A DNA stretch of 64,000 nt from Leeuwenhoekiella parthenopeia (GTDB taxonomy: Bacteria; Bacteroidota; Bacteroidia; Flavobacteriales; Flavobacteriaceae): contig NZ_JAJGMW010000001.1 in assembly GCF_020782115.1 (NCBI RefSeq), positions 62,001 through 126,000 of the forward strand, given 5' to 3'. Positions 33,842-44,168 of this stretch are shown one piece after another (position 1 is the first letter of the stretch; every line of letters begins with the position of its first letter). The position numbers and the translations under genes were made by a program. A model generated the notes under the pieces. It saw nothing but the letters and a program-made list of their open reading frames with translations, had not been told where the DNA came from and made no database searches.

Positions 33842-34948
33842 TTAAAGCACCTGCCCCCGATGATGAGCCGAATCACTCCCGCAGCTAAAATTACAATTTG
33901 AAGGGCGTATGCGAAATGTATTTTGGCGGTTTTTTAACTGCTGCATAGCAGTAATAACGTCTGCAGTTCTACTGCCTTCCAGGTCAAAGATAAAACGGGA
34001 ATGCTGCGGTTTTTCGGAGTAAGCCGCTCTGAGTCCGTCCCAGTTAAGCCTAAGTATGTCATCTGGCTGATCGTTTAAATTAGGCGTATCACTTACCCAA
34101 TAACGCCGCTCAAAACCCAGATTTATGGGCTTTTTGATTTCCTGCGCTGCATAGGTCTGACTGATGAGCTTAATCGCAAAACCCAGCAAACGATCAAAAA
34201 GATTGCTTTTGTGAAAATGCTTGCGGGCAAAAAGACGCATAGCTCCATAAAAACGAAGGGCATACTGCCTGTCTTTTACCGTGCTCTCTCCCTTAAAATG
34301 CAATACTGTTACTTTTCCCAGATAATAATTACTGTAACCCTTTTGGGTTATGACATAGCTCAGGTCAATGTCTTCTCCATACATAAAAAAACGCTCATCA
34401 AAACCGCCTACCTCCTGATAAAGCTGTCGTTTTAAAAACATAAAAGCTCCAACGAGAATAGCCACCTTTCCGGTTTCTGTTTCATCCAGATTTGTAGCAT
34501 AATAGGAGTTACCATTGCTCAACAACTTTTGGATGCTCACCTTAGGCGTAGTCAGATTGCGCTTACTCTCGGGAAGGAAATTGCCGGTACCATCAATCAA
34601 CCTAACCCCAACAGCTCCCAGATCGTCTTTTTTTTCGGCGAATGCCAAAACATCCTGAAAACAGGTTTCGGGGACCATCGTATCCGGGTTTAGAATGCAC
34701 AGGTATTTGCCCTTTGCAACTGCCACACCCTGATTATTGGCTTTAGAAAAACCCTTATTTTCTGAGTTTACGAGCAATTTAACCTGTGGAAAAGCAGTTT
34801 TTACAAGTGGGATTGTCGCATCTTCAGAGGCGTTGTCGACTACAATAATTTCAGAATCTATATTTTTCAGGGAACGGGTAAGGCTTTCGAGACAAAGCTG
34901 CAGATACTGCGGTACCTTATAGCTCACAATAATCACCGAAAGCAGCAT
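33842..34948 (-). CDS. Family 2 glycosyltransferase
   Basis: 368-residue GT-A glycosyltransferase resembling rhamnosyltransferases of the WbbL type. The N-terminal nucleotide-sugar site is SVIIVSYKVPQYLQLCLESL and VVDNASEDAT; the metal-binding region is LNPDTMVPE, and the acceptor-side motif is FFMYGEDIDLSYVI. No signal or membrane helix is apparent, so it would act at the cytoplasmic face of the membrane. It is 3 bases from recR and close to the dTDP-rhamnose genes, which suggests it transfers rhamnose or another sugar in surface polysaccharide assembly. Confidence 0.88.
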   Translation of the reverse strand: MLLSVIIVSYKVPQYLQLCLESLTRSLKNIDSEIIVVDNASEDATIPLVKTAFPQVKLLVNSENKGFSKANNQGVAVAKGKYLCILNPDTMVPETCFQDVLAFAEKKDDLGAVGVRLIDGTGNFLPESKRNLTTPKVSIQKLLSNGNSYYATNLDETETGKVAILVGAFMFLKRQLYQEVGGFDERFFMYGEDIDLSYVITQKGYSNYYLGKVTVLHFKGESTVKDRQYALRFYGAMRLFARKHFHKSNLFDRLLGFAIKLISQTYAAQEIKKPINLGFERRYWVSDTPNLNDQPDDILRLNWDGLRAAYSEKPQHSRFIFDLEGSRTADVITAMQQLKNRQNTFRIRPSNCNFSCGSDSAHHRGQVL

Positions 34949-34951
34949 AAT

Positions 34952-35569
34952 TTAGTTTTTAAGCGAATTTTCAAAAGGAATGCGGTGCAAAATGCTTCGG
35001 CCCAGAGTCACCTCATCTGCATATTCCAACTCATCACCTACCGCAATACCGCGCGCGATGGTTGAAGTTTTAATACCAAATTCTTCAAGCTGCCGGTAAA
35101 TATAAAAATTGGTCGTATCACCTTCCATGGTGGAGCTCAGCGCAAAAATCACTTCTTCCACACCGCCCGACTTTACTTTTTCTTTAAGAGACTGAATCGT
35201 CAAATCCTGAGGCCCTATCCCATCTAATGGCGATATTTTTCCGCCCAAAACGTGATAATGACCGCGATACTGACTGGTGTTTTCTATCGCCATAACATCG
35301 CGCACATCCTCAACCACACAAACTATTGAAGCATCGCGATTGGGATTTGCACAAATCTCGCAAAGGGCTACATCTGAAATATTATGGCAGTTTTTACAAA
35401 ATTTAATGTCGGTGCGTAGCCTGGTGAGTGCTTCGGCAAGTTGAAGCGTTTGATTCTCATTTTGACGCAGTAAATGCAATACCAGTCTTAAGGCGGTACG
35501 TTTACCTATACCCGGGAGTTGAGACATCTCGTAAACAGCCTGCTCCAATAATTTTGATGAAAAATCCAT
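34952..35569 (-). CDS. recR: Recombination protein RecR
   Basis: 205-residue RecR, a clamp-like DNA-binding partner of RecO/RecF in recombinational repair. It has the N-terminal HhH ([17 protein letters not shown]), a C4 zinc finger ([16 protein letters not shown]) and a Toprim domain ([21 protein letters not shown]). It lies between the glycosyltransferase and rfbD genes, an unusual DNA-repair gene inside a polysaccharide run, although this order occurs in flavobacteria. Confidence 0.97.
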   Translation of the reverse strand: MDFSSKLLEQAVYEMSQLPGIGKRTALRLVLHLLRQNENQTLQLAEALTRLRTDIKFCKNCHNISDVALCEICANPNRDASIVCVVEDVRDVMAIENTSQYRGHYHVLGGKISPLDGIGPQDLTIQSLKEKVKSGGVEEVIFALSSTMEGDTTNFYIYRQLEEFGIKTSTIARGIAVGDELEYADEVTLGRSILHRIPFENSLKN

Positions 35570-35621
35570 GCTTCAAAGGTACTAAAGATTTTAAGCTCTT
35601 AAACCTTACCCGGAAACAAGC

Positions 35622-36473
35622 TTAGCCGGGCAAAGCTGTGCTCCAGTCCCTGATTGAATAGTTAAAGGTTTTCTGGAGTTTTGAATTGTCGAGAACACTA
35701 AATTTTGGGCGACGGGCTAATGTAGGATACTGTGCGCTGCTCACTGCGATCACCTTTGTTTTGAGTCCGTTTTGGGCAACAATCGCCTGTGCAAAATCAA
35801 ACCAGCTGGCCTGACCCGAATTCACAAAATGATATATCCCCGAATTTTGCGGATTAAGCTGTGGTATATGTTTCAGTATAAAATGAGCCAGGTCCAATGC
35901 ATGTGTGGGCACTCCCGTCTGATCATTTACCACGCTTAATTCATCCCGGGATTGTGCCAGATTGAGTATGATTTTATAAAAATTCTTGCCGTAAATACTA
36001 TACAACCAGGCGGTGCGAATAATCCAAAAGGCCGGGATGGCTGCCTCCAAAATCGCCAGTTCTCCTGCGCGTTTTGATTTCCCGTAAGTCGTCTGAGGTG
36101 CTGTAGCATCGCTTTCCAGATAGGGTCTGGAAGACGCTCCATCAAAAACATAATCTGTAGAGATATGAATGAGTTTCACCCGGTTTTCCGAACAATATGC
36201 TGCCAGATTTGCGACTCCCCGTTCGTTAACGGCGAAAGCGGCGTCTGTTTCGGTCTCTGCGAGATCAACCTGTGTATAAGCTGCCGCGTTGATGATCACG
36301 TGGGGTTTAAGGGCATCAAGGACTGTCTTAACCGAATTGGCATCGGTTATATCAAGCGCTTTTCGGTCTTTATAATAAAAAAGGTGATTAAAATTGGCAT
36401 CGAGATGTTTTATACACTGCGCCAATTGCCCACCGGCACCTGTTACCACCACACGCAGTTGTTTGCTAACCAT
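35622..36473 (-). CDS. rfbD: dTDP-4-dehydrorhamnose reductase RfbD
   Basis: 283-residue SDR that reduces dTDP-4-keto-L-rhamnose to dTDP-L-rhamnose, the last step of the rhamnose donor pathway. The Rossmann motif GAGGQLAQ is at the N-terminus, and the catalytic YxxxK is in TTYGKSKRAGE; ISTDYVFDG is diagnostic for RfbD/RmlD. Its start overlaps the rfbC stop by 8 bases, consistent with translational coupling. Confidence 0.95.
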   Translation of the reverse strand: MVSKQLRVVVTGAGGQLAQCIKHLDANFNHLFYYKDRKALDITDANSVKTVLDALKPHVIINAAAYTQVDLAETETDAAFAVNERGVANLAAYCSENRVKLIHISTDYVFDGASSRPYLESDATAPQTTYGKSKRAGELAILEAAIPAFWIIRTAWLYSIYGKNFYKIILNLAQSRDELSVVNDQTGVPTHALDLAHFILKHIPQLNPQNSGIYHFVNSGQASWFDFAQAIVAQNGLKTKVIAVSSAQYPTLARRPKFSVLDNSKLQKTFNYSIRDWSTALPG

Positions 36474-37020
36474 ACATTTTTTTTAACACCTTATCCAAAT
36501 CAAGACCTGCCTGATCTTTTACCGAAAGTTTTAAATCGTTCTGTGTTGGCCAGTCGATTAAGATTTCAGGGTCATCATAGCGCAGGGTAAGTTCTGCTTT
36601 GGGATTGTAATAATTATCGCAACTGTAGGTAAAAAGGGTATCTTCTTCAAGCACCAGAAAACCGTGAGCCATACCTCTGGGCACATAAAGCTGTCGCTGA
36701 TTTTCGCCACTTAATTCTATGCTGTAGTAAGATTTAAAAGTAGACTCGTTTTGACGTAAATCTACCACAACATCAAGAACCTTACCCTGAAGAATGTGCA
36801 CCAGCTTTGCCTGTGCTGCATCACCGGTTTGCAGATGCATACCACGCAACACATTGCCCGTTGATTTGGATTGATTTTGCTGAACAAAAACAGCATCTAT
36901 ACCTGTAGCTTTTTTAAAATCACGGGCATTAAAAGCTTCAAAAAAGTATCCTCGCCCATCCTGAAATATATCGGGTTCTATAAGCCATAAATCCTTAAAA
37001 CCGGTTTCAATAAATTGCAT
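36466..37020 (-). CDS. rfbC: dTDP-4-dehydrorhamnose 3,5-epimerase RfbC
   Basis: 184-residue cupin-fold epimerase, third step of dTDP-L-rhamnose synthesis. Signatures are DGRGYFFEAFNARDF, QNQSKSTGNVLRGMHLQ (catalytic histidine in RGMH) and YVPRGMAHGFLVL. It overlaps rfbA by one base and rfbD by 8 bases. Confidence 0.96.
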   Translation of the reverse strand: MQFIETGFKDLWLIEPDIFQDGRGYFFEAFNARDFKKATGIDAVFVQQNQSKSTGNVLRGMHLQTGDAAQAKLVHILQGKVLDVVVDLRQNESTFKSYYSIELSGENQRQLYVPRGMAHGFLVLEEDTLFTYSCDNYYNPKAELTLRYDDPEILIDWPTQNDLKLSVKDQAGLDLDKVLKKMYG

Positions 37021-37877
37021 TAAAGTAATGTTTTGAGATAGCTCCCGTATGGGGATTTTCCATAATTATTAGCCAGAACTTGAAGCTGGTTTGAACTGAT
37101 AAATCCCATCAGGAATGCCACTTCTTCGATACAGCCTATTTTATACTGCTGGCGATGCTCAATGGCCCGTACAAAATCGGTTGCCTCATTGAGCGAGTCA
37201 ATAGTACCGGTGTCAAACCAGGTCATTCCTCTGCTCATAACCGCAACCTGCAGTTCTTCCAATTCTAAATATCTGTTTTGGATGCTGGTAATTTCCTTTT
37301 CGCCTCTGGCGGAAGGTTTAACGTCTTTTGCAAAATCAACGGCCCGGTTATCAAAAAAGTACAAACCGGGTATGGCGTATTTTGATTTTGGGTTCTGAGG
37401 CTTTTCTTCAATTGAAAGAACCTTTCCGCTTTCATCAAATTCAACCACTCCGTAACGATTGGGATCTTTTACAGGATATGCAAAAATAGATCCGCCTTTT
37501 AAATCGGTTTGCTGTTGAAGCATTTTACTCAGGCCGTTTCCATAAAAGATGTTGTCCCCCAAAATCAGGGCTACAGTATCCTTACCAATAAAATCTGCTC
37601 CGATAATAAATGCTTCTGCCAGACCATTAGGCTCGGGCTGTACCTCGTAGGTAAAAGAGCAACCCAGGGCCTTACCATCACCCAAAAGATTTTTAAATGA
37701 GTTCTGATCCTGAGGAGTGGTAATTATTAAAATTTCCCGTATTCCGGCCAGCATCAAGGTCGAGAGCGGGTAGTAAATCATAGGTTTATCATAAACCGGA
37801 AGCAATTGCTTACTTACCGCAACGGTGAGGGGATACAAACGGCTTCCCGAACCTCCTGCCAAGATAATACCTTTCAT
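37020..37877 (-). CDS. rfbA: Glucose-1-phosphate thymidylyltransferase RfbA
   Basis: 285-residue nucleotidyltransferase that makes dTDP-glucose, the first step of the rhamnose pathway. The N-terminal signature is GIILAGGSGSRLYPLT with KQLLPVYDKPMIYYPLSTLM; the metal aspartate lies in LILGDNIFYG. Length is normal. It is 10 bases downstream of rfbB and overlaps rfbC by one base. Confidence 0.97.
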   Translation of the reverse strand: MKGIILAGGSGSRLYPLTVAVSKQLLPVYDKPMIYYPLSTLMLAGIREILIITTPQDQNSFKNLLGDGKALGCSFTYEVQPEPNGLAEAFIIGADFIGKDTVALILGDNIFYGNGLSKMLQQQTDLKGGSIFAYPVKDPNRYGVVEFDESGKVLSIEEKPQNPKSKYAIPGLYFFDNRAVDFAKDVKPSARGEKEITSIQNRYLELEELQVAVMSRGMTWFDTGTIDSLNEATDFVRAIEHRQQYKIGCIEEVAFLMGFISSNQLQVLANNYGKSPYGSYLKTLL

Positions 37878-37887
37878 AAAACTTTAA

Positions 37888-38934
37888 TTATTGTGTGTAA
37901 TGATCGTTATAATAATCCTGATACATTCCTGTTGTTACCCTTTTAAGCCATTGCTTATTTGCAAGATACCAATCTACAGTCAAACGCAAGCCTTCTGCAA
38001 AGGTAACCGAAGGTTTCCAACCCAAATCCTGATTTATTTTTGAAGCATCAATGGCATAGCGCTTATCGTGACCGGGGCGGTCTTTTACATAGGTGATTAG
38101 CTTGGCTGAAGAACCTTGGGGTCTGTTGAGCTTTTCATCCATAATCCCACAAAGCAATTTCACCAAGTCGATATTCTTCCACTCGTTAAAACCGCCAATG
38201 TTATAGGTCTCTCCTGTTTTACCGGATTCAAAAAGCAGTTCTATCGCAAGGGCATGATCAAGCACATACAACCAGTCTCTGGTGTAATTACCATCGCCGT
38301 ATACCGGAAGCTCTTTATTCTCGATACAATTGTTTATAAAAAGAGGAATGAGTTTTTCAGGAAACTGATTAGGCCCGTAGTTGTTACTGCAATTGCTTAT
38401 GATGTATGGAATACGGTAGGTTTCGCCGTAGGCTCTAACAAAGTGATCTGAACTTGCCTTGGATGCCGAATACGGAGAATTGGGATCATAAGCCGTGGTT
38501 TCGGTAAACAATCCGCTTTCGCCCAAAGAACCATAAACCTCATCGGTACTGATGTGATAAAACAGATTGTCGCTGTATGGAGTTTCCCAATACTTTAAGC
38601 AGGCATTTAAAAGATTTACAGTCCCCAGAACATTGGTCTTTACAAAAGCCAAGGGGTCTTTAATAGAGCGATCTACGTGCGATTCAGCAGCCAGATGAAT
38701 AACCCGCTCAAATTTATATTCTCTAAAAAGTGCATCCAGGGTTTCTGCCTGGGTAATGTCAGCCTTTAAAAATTGATAATTAGGCGCATTCTCGAGGTCT
38801 TTAAGATTTTCGAGATTACCAGCATAGGTCAAAGCGTCCAAATTAAAAATACGATCTTCAGGCCGGTTATTCACAAACAAACGCACCACGTGAGATCCTA
38901 TAAAACCGGCTCCTCCAGTGATTAAAATATTCAT
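37888..38934 (-). CDS. rfbB: dTDP-glucose 4,6-dehydratase RfbB
   Basis: 348-residue extended SDR that converts dTDP-glucose to dTDP-4-keto-6-deoxyglucose. It has the GGAGFIGSH nucleotide site, the STDEVYGSLG catalytic region (Thr-Asp-Glu) and YSASKASSDHFVRAY (YxxxK). Its start overlaps wecB by 4 bases, which indicates that both belong to one transcript running from tviC to rfbD. Confidence 0.97.
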   Translation of the reverse strand: MNILITGGAGFIGSHVVRLFVNNRPEDRIFNLDALTYAGNLENLKDLENAPNYQFLKADITQAETLDALFREYKFERVIHLAAESHVDRSIKDPLAFVKTNVLGTVNLLNACLKYWETPYSDNLFYHISTDEVYGSLGESGLFTETTAYDPNSPYSASKASSDHFVRAYGETYRIPYIISNCSNNYGPNQFPEKLIPLFINNCIENKELPVYGDGNYTRDWLYVLDHALAIELLFESGKTGETYNIGGFNEWKNIDLVKLLCGIMDEKLNRPQGSSAKLITYVKDRPGHDKRYAIDASKINQDLGWKPSVTFAEGLRLTVDWYLANKQWLKRVTTGMYQDYYNDHYTQ

Positions 38935-40058
38935 AAATTATCTTTTAAAACCTGTACAATACGCTGCGAGGCCTTACCGTCACCGTAGGGGTTGTGAGCC
39001 TTGCTCATCGTTTCGTAGTGTTGTTTATCATCAAGCAAAGTTAGGATACCCTGTCTCAATTTCTCAGGATTTGTACCAATTAAAGATACTGTACCTGCAT
39101 CTACTGCTTCGGGACGCTCTGTTGTGTCTCGGGTCACCAGAACAGGTTTACCCAGTGCGGGAGCCTCTTCCTGAACTCCACCGCTATCAGTTACGATAAG
39201 ATAGGAACGGTTCATTAACCAGACAAAATCAGGATACTGTAAGGGGTCTATCAACGAGCAATTACGCACGTTCCCCAAAATGTCAAAAACCGTGTTTTTA
39301 ACATTCGGATTTAAATGCACCGGATAAACGAGATGTACATCGGGTCGCGCAAGGGCCAAATCTCTTAAGGCTTCACAAACACGCTGCATACCATCGCCAA
39401 AATTCTCCCTGCGATGGCCGGTGATTAAAATGATTTTCTTATTCTGAAATGGAATACCCCTAGCAAAATTCGGTTGTAGGGCCGCTACCTTATTAACGGT
39501 GAGTTGCAGGGCGTCTATTACGGTATTACCGGTTACAAAAATATGTTCCCCGGCTATTCCTTCGGCCTTAAGGTTAGCTGAAGCAGTAGCCGTTGGTGCA
39601 AAATGAAAATCTGCTATACGACCCGTGATCTGACGGTTTAATTCTTCAGGAAACGGGGATTGTTTATTAAATGTGCGTAAGCCGGCCTCAATATGTGCTA
39701 CTTTACAGCCCGCATAAAAAGCAGCCAGACTTGCGGCCATTGTTGTTGTAGTATCCCCGTGCACACAGACCAGATCGGGTTTAAACTCTGCAAGGGGTTG
39801 TTTTAAAGCAGTTAAAATGCGGGCAGTCAAATCAAACAAATCCTGATTTTTACGCATCAGATCTAAATCGTACCAGGCTTCAATCTTAAAAAAATCAAGA
39901 ACCTGATCGAGCATTTCGCGATGTTGGGCGGTGAGGCAAACTTTTACATCAAAGAATGCATCATTTTGAAGTGCTTTTATGACCGGAGCGAGTTTTATGG
40001 CTTCGGGACGCGTACCAAAGACAAAAAGTATTCTTTTCCGCTCCTTATAATCTGCCAT
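38931..40058 (-). CDS. wecB: UDP-N-acetylglucosamine 2-epimerase (non-hydrolysing)
   Basis: 375-residue GT-B-fold epimerase that interconverts UDP-GlcNAc and UDP-ManNAc. Diagnostic segments are [40 protein letters not shown] and [18 protein letters not shown]. It overlaps the upstream dehydrogenase gene by 14 bases and rfbB by 4 bases. With the neighbouring dehydrogenase it could supply UDP-ManNAc(A) for a surface glycan. Confidence 0.95.
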   Translation of the reverse strand: MADYKERKRILFVFGTRPEAIKLAPVIKALQNDAFFDVKVCLTAQHREMLDQVLDFFKIEAWYDLDLMRKNQDLFDLTARILTALKQPLAEFKPDLVCVHGDTTTTMAASLAAFYAGCKVAHIEAGLRTFNKQSPFPEELNRQITGRIADFHFAPTATASANLKAEGIAGEHIFVTGNTVIDALQLTVNKVAALQPNFARGIPFQNKKIILITGHRRENFGDGMQRVCEALRDLALARPDVHLVYPVHLNPNVKNTVFDILGNVRNCSLIDPLQYPDFVWLMNRSYLIVTDSGGVQEEAPALGKPVLVTRDTTERPEAVDAGTVSLIGTNPEKLRQGILTLLDDKQHYETMSKAHNPYGDGKASQRIVQVLKDNL

Positions 40059-41316
40059 CTACTCCTTCTTTATAAAAGCCCTTTACATCGTAAACAACTG
40101 CATTTTCGGCTTTTAAATCGTCAAGATTTAAATCTGCAAATTCTGTATGACTCACTGCGAGCACAATGGCCGAAAACTTGTTACCTGATAACTGGGGTAA
40201 CAAGGTATAACCATATTCTTCCTGGACGAGCCTCGCATCTGCCTGCGGATCGTAGACCGAAACCTGCGCACCATATTCTTCCAAATCCCGTATTATATCT
40301 ATAACCCGCGTATTTCGCACGTCTGGACAATTTTCTTTAAAAGTGATTCCCAATACCAGAATCTTGCTATCCTTGAGCCTGATATCCCGCTGTGCCATCA
40401 ACTTTACAACCTGAGCGGCGATATAAGTGCCCATACTGTCATTGAGGCGTCTTCCGGCAAGTATGATCTCGGGGTGATATCCTACCTGTTTTGCTTTCTG
40501 TGCCAAATAATAGGGGTCTACCCCTATGCAATGCCCACCGACTAAACCTGGCTTAAAGGGTAGAAAATTCCATTTTGTACCCGCGGCTTCAAGCACCTGC
40601 TGTGTATCTATTTCTAAAAGATTGAAAATTTTCGCCAATTCGTTTACAAAAGCAATATTAATATCGCGTTGTGAATTTTCAATCACCTTTGCAGCTTCGG
40701 CTACCTTGATCGAGGCGGCTTTAAAGGTACCCGCGCTGATTACCGAAGCGTAAAGTTCATCTACTCTTACTGCAATCTCAGGCGTGGAGCCGGCGGTTAC
40801 TTTGCGTATTTTATCTACGGTATGGGTTTTATCGCCGGGATTGATACGTTCGGGTGAATAACCTGCAAAAAAGTCAATATTAAATTCTAAGCCTGAATCC
40901 CTTTCAAGAATGGGAACACAGATTTCTTCGGTAACACCGGGATAAACCGTAGACTCATAAATCACCAGATCTCCCCGTTTTAAATATTGAGCTACAAGTT
41001 CACTGGCTTTGATCAACGGAGTTAAATCTGGGTTGTTATTCTTATCTATCGGGGTAGGAACCGTGACAATAAATACGCTTACCTCTTTGAGTTCTGAAGG
41101 TTCGGCAGTGCAGTAGAGTCCGTTAGACGTGCTATTGGCAGATTTTAAAACTTCCTGAAGCTGCGGGGTCTCTACCTCTCCGGTATGATCTATGCCCTTC
41201 TGCAGTTCTGAAACACGCTGTTTCTTCAGGTCAAAGCCCACCACATCATAACGTGTTGCAAAGAGACGCGCCAGCGGAAGACCTACATATCCCAGGCCAA
41301 TTACCCCAATTTTCAT
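40045..41316 (-). CDS. tviB: UDP-N-acetylhexosamine 6-dehydrogenase (TviB/WbpO-like)
   Basis: 423-residue NAD-dependent nucleotide-sugar dehydrogenase that oxidises C6 of a UDP-HexNAc to the uronic acid. The N-terminal Rossmann site is [16 protein letters not shown]; the catalytic cysteine lies in [13 protein letters not shown], and [16 protein letters not shown] is typical of TviB/WbpO enzymes. The C-terminal UDP-binding domain contains [15 protein letters not shown]. It could equally use UDP-ManNAc from WecB (WecC role); the TviB assignment rests on similarity and on the adjacent TviC-like epimerase. Confidence 0.9.
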   Translation of the reverse strand: MKIGVIGLGYVGLPLARLFATRYDVVGFDLKKQRVSELQKGIDHTGEVETPQLQEVLKSANSTSNGLYCTAEPSELKEVSVFIVTVPTPIDKNNNPDLTPLIKASELVAQYLKRGDLVIYESTVYPGVTEEICVPILERDSGLEFNIDFFAGYSPERINPGDKTHTVDKIRKVTAGSTPEIAVRVDELYASVISAGTFKAASIKVAEAAKVIENSQRDINIAFVNELAKIFNLLEIDTQQVLEAAGTKWNFLPFKPGLVGGHCIGVDPYYLAQKAKQVGYHPEIILAGRRLNDSMGTYIAAQVVKLMAQRDIRLKDSKILVLGITFKENCPDVRNTRVIDIIRDLEEYGAQVSVYDPQADARLVQEEYGYTLLPQLSGNKFSAIVLAVSHTEFADLNLDDLKAENAVVYDVKGFYKEGVDGRL

Positions 41317-41326
41317 GAATTGTCTT

Positions 41327-42325
41327 TTAGTTCAAATTCTTAAAGTACCACTCCACAGTTTCTGTAAGCCCCGCTTTAAGGTCATAGGCGGGTTCATAGC
41401 CTAAAAGATTGCGCGCTTTGGTTATCGATGCGAGCGAATGCGGTACATCACCTTTTCGCTGAGGACCAAAAACAGGATCGACATCTTTAACGTTTTGGTC
41501 GTAATTAAGCAATCGTTCTTTAATTTCCCGCACCAATTCTACAAGAGTGGTTTGCTCACCGTAAGCAATGTTGTAAATCTCATTTAAAACATGACTTTCG
41601 GTGGCGGTCAAAGCTAATAAATTAGCCTGAACCACATTCTCTATATAGGTATAATCTCGGGAAAAAGAACCGTCACCATTTATTACAGGAGACTCGCCAT
41701 TCATTAAACTCGCAATGAATTTTGGTATAACTGCCGCATAGGCACCTTCGGGATCCTGTCTGGGACCGAAAACATTAAAGTATCGCAAACCAATACTGCT
41801 GAATGTATAATTTTTGAAGTATACACGGGCATAAATCTCATTAAAGAGCTTTGTCGCAGCGTAAGGCGAAAGCGGCTCTCCAATCTCACTTTCTATTTTG
41901 GGAAGGGCTTTGGCATCTCCATATGTAGCCGAACTCGCAGCGTAAACAAAGTGAGTAATGCCTTCTAATCGACTAGCCTCAAGCATGTTTAAAAAGCCCG
42001 AAACATTAACGGCATTTGAGCTAACAGGATCTGCTAAACTTCTAGGCACAGATCCCAAAGCAGCCTGATGCGATACGGCATTACAACCCAAAACAGCCTT
42101 TTTACAAACATCAAAATCGCGGATATCACCCTCCAAAAACTCAAAATTCCTGTGCTCCCTGAATGGGAGAAGGTTTTGAGGCTTTCCGGTTGAAAAGTTA
42201 TCGAGGCACCTCACAAAAGCCCCGAGATCAAGAAACTTGTGTATCAAATGCGAACCGATAAAACCGGCTCCACCGGTAACTAAAATACGTGTACCGGCAA
42301 CACTAGGGAGAGTTGACGTATGCAT
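41327..42325 (-). CDS. tviC: UDP-N-acetylglucosamine 4-epimerase (TviC/WbpP-like SDR)
   Basis: 332-residue extended short-chain dehydrogenase. The N-terminus has [11 protein letters not shown], the catalytic tyrosine/lysine are in [14 protein letters not shown] and the segment [15 protein letters not shown] is typical of the TviC/WbpP group, which epimerises UDP-GlcNAc or UDP-GlcNAcA to galacto forms. It is the first gene of the polysaccharide-precursor run, 10 bases upstream of the tviB-like gene, and divergent from dps across a 190-base gap. Confidence 0.9.
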   Translation of the reverse strand: MHTSTLPSVAGTRILVTGGAGFIGSHLIHKFLDLGAFVRCLDNFSTGKPQNLLPFREHRNFEFLEGDIRDFDVCKKAVLGCNAVSHQAALGSVPRSLADPVSSNAVNVSGFLNMLEASRLEGITHFVYAASSATYGDAKALPKIESEIGEPLSPYAATKLFNEIYARVYFKNYTFSSIGLRYFNVFGPRQDPEGAYAAVIPKFIASLMNGESPVINGDGSFSRDYTYIENVVQANLLALTATESHVLNEIYNIAYGEQTTLVELVREIKERLLNYDQNVKDVDPVFGPQRKGDVPHSLASITKARNLLGYEPAYDLKAGLTETVEWYFKNLN

Positions 42326-42515
42326 AGGGGTTTGTATTTTTAATCTAATTTAAATCAAGATTATTGAATTAAATTAATATTTCGTTAACAAATTTGATTT
42401 AAACTTGGGAAAATATCATTTTCACAAGTTAAACTTATACTAAACGCCCGTATAATCTGCCAATAGGAGGAAAACATTAGTAATTTTAAGAAAAAAGATA
42501 AAGAAATTACACACT

Positions 42516-43004
42516 ATGAATTACCTCAATTTAGATCGTGACAAAACACAAAATACAGTCACTCAATTAAACATCTTACTGGCAGATTATCATATTTACT
42601 ATCAAAAACTCCGCAATTTTCACTGGAATATAGTAGGTGAAAACTTTTTTGACCTGCACGCGAAGTTTGAAGAAATGTATAATGACGCACTCATCAAAAT
42701 AGATGAACTAGCCGAACGCATACTTACCCTGCGTCATCAACCAGAAAGCCATCTTACCCGATATCTGGAACTTTCAAATATTAAAGAATCACCTAGTGAT
42801 ACCAACGACATCGATATGGTTAATATCCTGCTCGATGATCACGGTAAAATCCTAATTCAAATGCGCAAAGTGGTTGACGAGGCAGATAAAGGCAACGATG
42901 AAGGTACCATTGATCTTTTGGGAGCCTATATCAGAGAGCTCGAAAAAACGAGTTGGATGCTGGATACCTGGCGGATGAACAAGACCGAAAATCGCCAGAA
43001 ATAA
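42516..43004 (+). CDS. dps: Dps-family ferritin-like DNA-protecting protein
   Basis: 162-residue four-helix-bundle protein that oxidises and stores iron in a 12-mer cage and can bind DNA under stress. The intersubunit ferroxidase residues are visible: H36 in LRNFHWNIVGENFF, H48 in DLHAKFEEMY and D63/E67 in KIDELAER. Length and motif order fit Dps. It is followed after 27 bases by an MscS gene on the same strand; both may belong to a general stress unit closed by the terminator at 44020-44057. The 190-base upstream gap shows no clear promoter consensus. Confidence 0.94.
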   Translation: MNYLNLDRDKTQNTVTQLNILLADYHIYYQKLRNFHWNIVGENFFDLHAKFEEMYNDALIKIDELAERILTLRHQPESHLTRYLELSNIKESPSDTNDIDMVNILLDDHGKILIQMRKVVDEADKGNDEGTIDLLGAYIRELEKTSWMLDTWRMNKTENRQK

Positions 43005-43031
43005 TAAAACACTAACCAACCCTAAACTTTT

Positions 43032-43976
43032 ATGTTATCAACTTTACAGACTGAAGCTCAGGAAAATTCAGATTGGAACTTTTTTGACTTTGATAAGCTA
43101 ATCGAAAAATTACACGGCTGGGGCGAAAGTCTAATCCTCAAACTCCCCAATTTTGTTATAGCCATTCTGGTATTCGCCATTTTTTGGTTTCTGGCAAAAT
43201 ACGTATCCAAATTTGTGCGTCAAATCCTTATGCGTGGCGTAAAACAGGATTCCATTCGTGTGATGGCAGGCAAAACGGCCTTTGCCATTACCGTACTGAT
43301 CGGATTTTTTGTTGCCTTAGGCATTATGGATTTAGACAAAGTATTGACCTCGGTACTTGCGGGAGCCGGTGTGGTAGGTTTGGCCATTGGTCTGGCTTTA
43401 CAGGGAACTCTTAACAATACCTTTAGCGGGGTAATCCTGAGCTTTATGCCCAGATTACAACTTGGAGACTGGGTAGAGACCAATGACTATTCAGGATTTG
43501 TTGAAGATATTACGTTGCGTAACGTCACACTCAGACAATCTGATAATAACTATGTGATTGTGCCCAACTCGAGTATTGTAGATTCTCCTTTCAAAAACTG
43601 GTCACAAACAGCACGAAGCCGTGTTTTTGTCAATTGCGGTGTAGGCTATGAAAGCGATCTGGAAGCCGTAAAAAAACTCACCATAGAAACCCTGAGTGCT
43701 AAATTTGAACAACAGGGATCTGAAGAAATTGAATTTTTCTACGAAAGTTTTGGGGACAGTTCAATCAATTTTGTTGCGCGTTTCTGGGCTCCCGTTACCA
43801 AACGGAAAGATATGCTTGCCGCTCAGGATTTAGCAATTATCGCGATCAAGAAAGCTTTTGATGCAAATGACATCAACATTCCGTTCCCAATACGCACACT
43901 TGATTTTGGTAAAAATAAATTCCGTTCTGAGACCATTACCATTGCCAACTCAGGTGGCGGTGAGGCTGTATCTTAA
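43032..43976 (+). CDS. MscS-family mechanosensitive channel
   Basis: 314-residue small-conductance mechanosensitive channel. Three membrane helices (about 38-58, 78-98 and the pore helix 103-130) end in the glycine/alanine-rich pore motif LAGAGVVGLAIGLALQGTL and NNTFSGVIL; the beta-domain (LGDWVETNDYSGFVEDITLRNV) and C-terminal alpha/beta vestibule are intact. It releases solutes at hypo-osmotic shock. It sits 27 bases after dps and before a strong terminator. Confidence 0.95.
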   Translation: MLSTLQTEAQENSDWNFFDFDKLIEKLHGWGESLILKLPNFVIAILVFAIFWFLAKYVSKFVRQILMRGVKQDSIRVMAGKTAFAITVLIGFFVALGIMDLDKVLTSVLAGAGVVGLAIGLALQGTLNNTFSGVILSFMPRLQLGDWVETNDYSGFVEDITLRNVTLRQSDNNYVIVPNSSIVDSPFKNWSQTARSRVFVNCGVGYESDLEAVKKLTIETLSAKFEQQGSEEIEFFYESFGDSSINFVARFWAPVTKRKDMLAAQDLAIIAIKKAFDANDINIPFPIRTLDFGKNKFRSETITIANSGGGEAVS

Positions 43977-44019
43977 ACAGCTATACGGATATGTAAATAG
44001 AATTTAATTTTAAATAAGC

Positions 44020-44057
44020 AACGCCCGAAGTATCACAATTACTTCGGGCGTTGTTGT
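44020..44057 (+). terminator. Intrinsic terminator after dps-mscS
   Basis: Perfect 13-base-pair stem AACGCCCGAAGTA / TACTTCGGGCGTT (44020-44032 with 44040-44052) with a 7-base loop, followed by GTTGTTTT. It closes the dps-mscS unit and isolates it from the pentapeptide-repeat gene. Confidence 0.85.
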
Positions 44058-44168
44058 TTTATGCGTATCTCATTTACTTAAGCGAACATACTCCCGATTA
44101 ATTTTCAGTTTTTATAACAAGACGGCTTGAATTTCGTTTTACTACATTTACACAACTAGTAAAATTTT

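Noticed and set aside
33754-33876. N-terminal extension of the E2 protein by 41 residues.
   Set aside because: The extension is hydrophobic/Asn-rich without family similarity; the lipoyl domain starts canonically at the ATG at 33753.
42466-42471. AGGAGG sequence upstream of dps, considered as a ribosome-binding site of a small ORF.
   Set aside because: It is not followed by a sensible start and frame, and it is about 44 bases before the dps ATG, too far to serve it.
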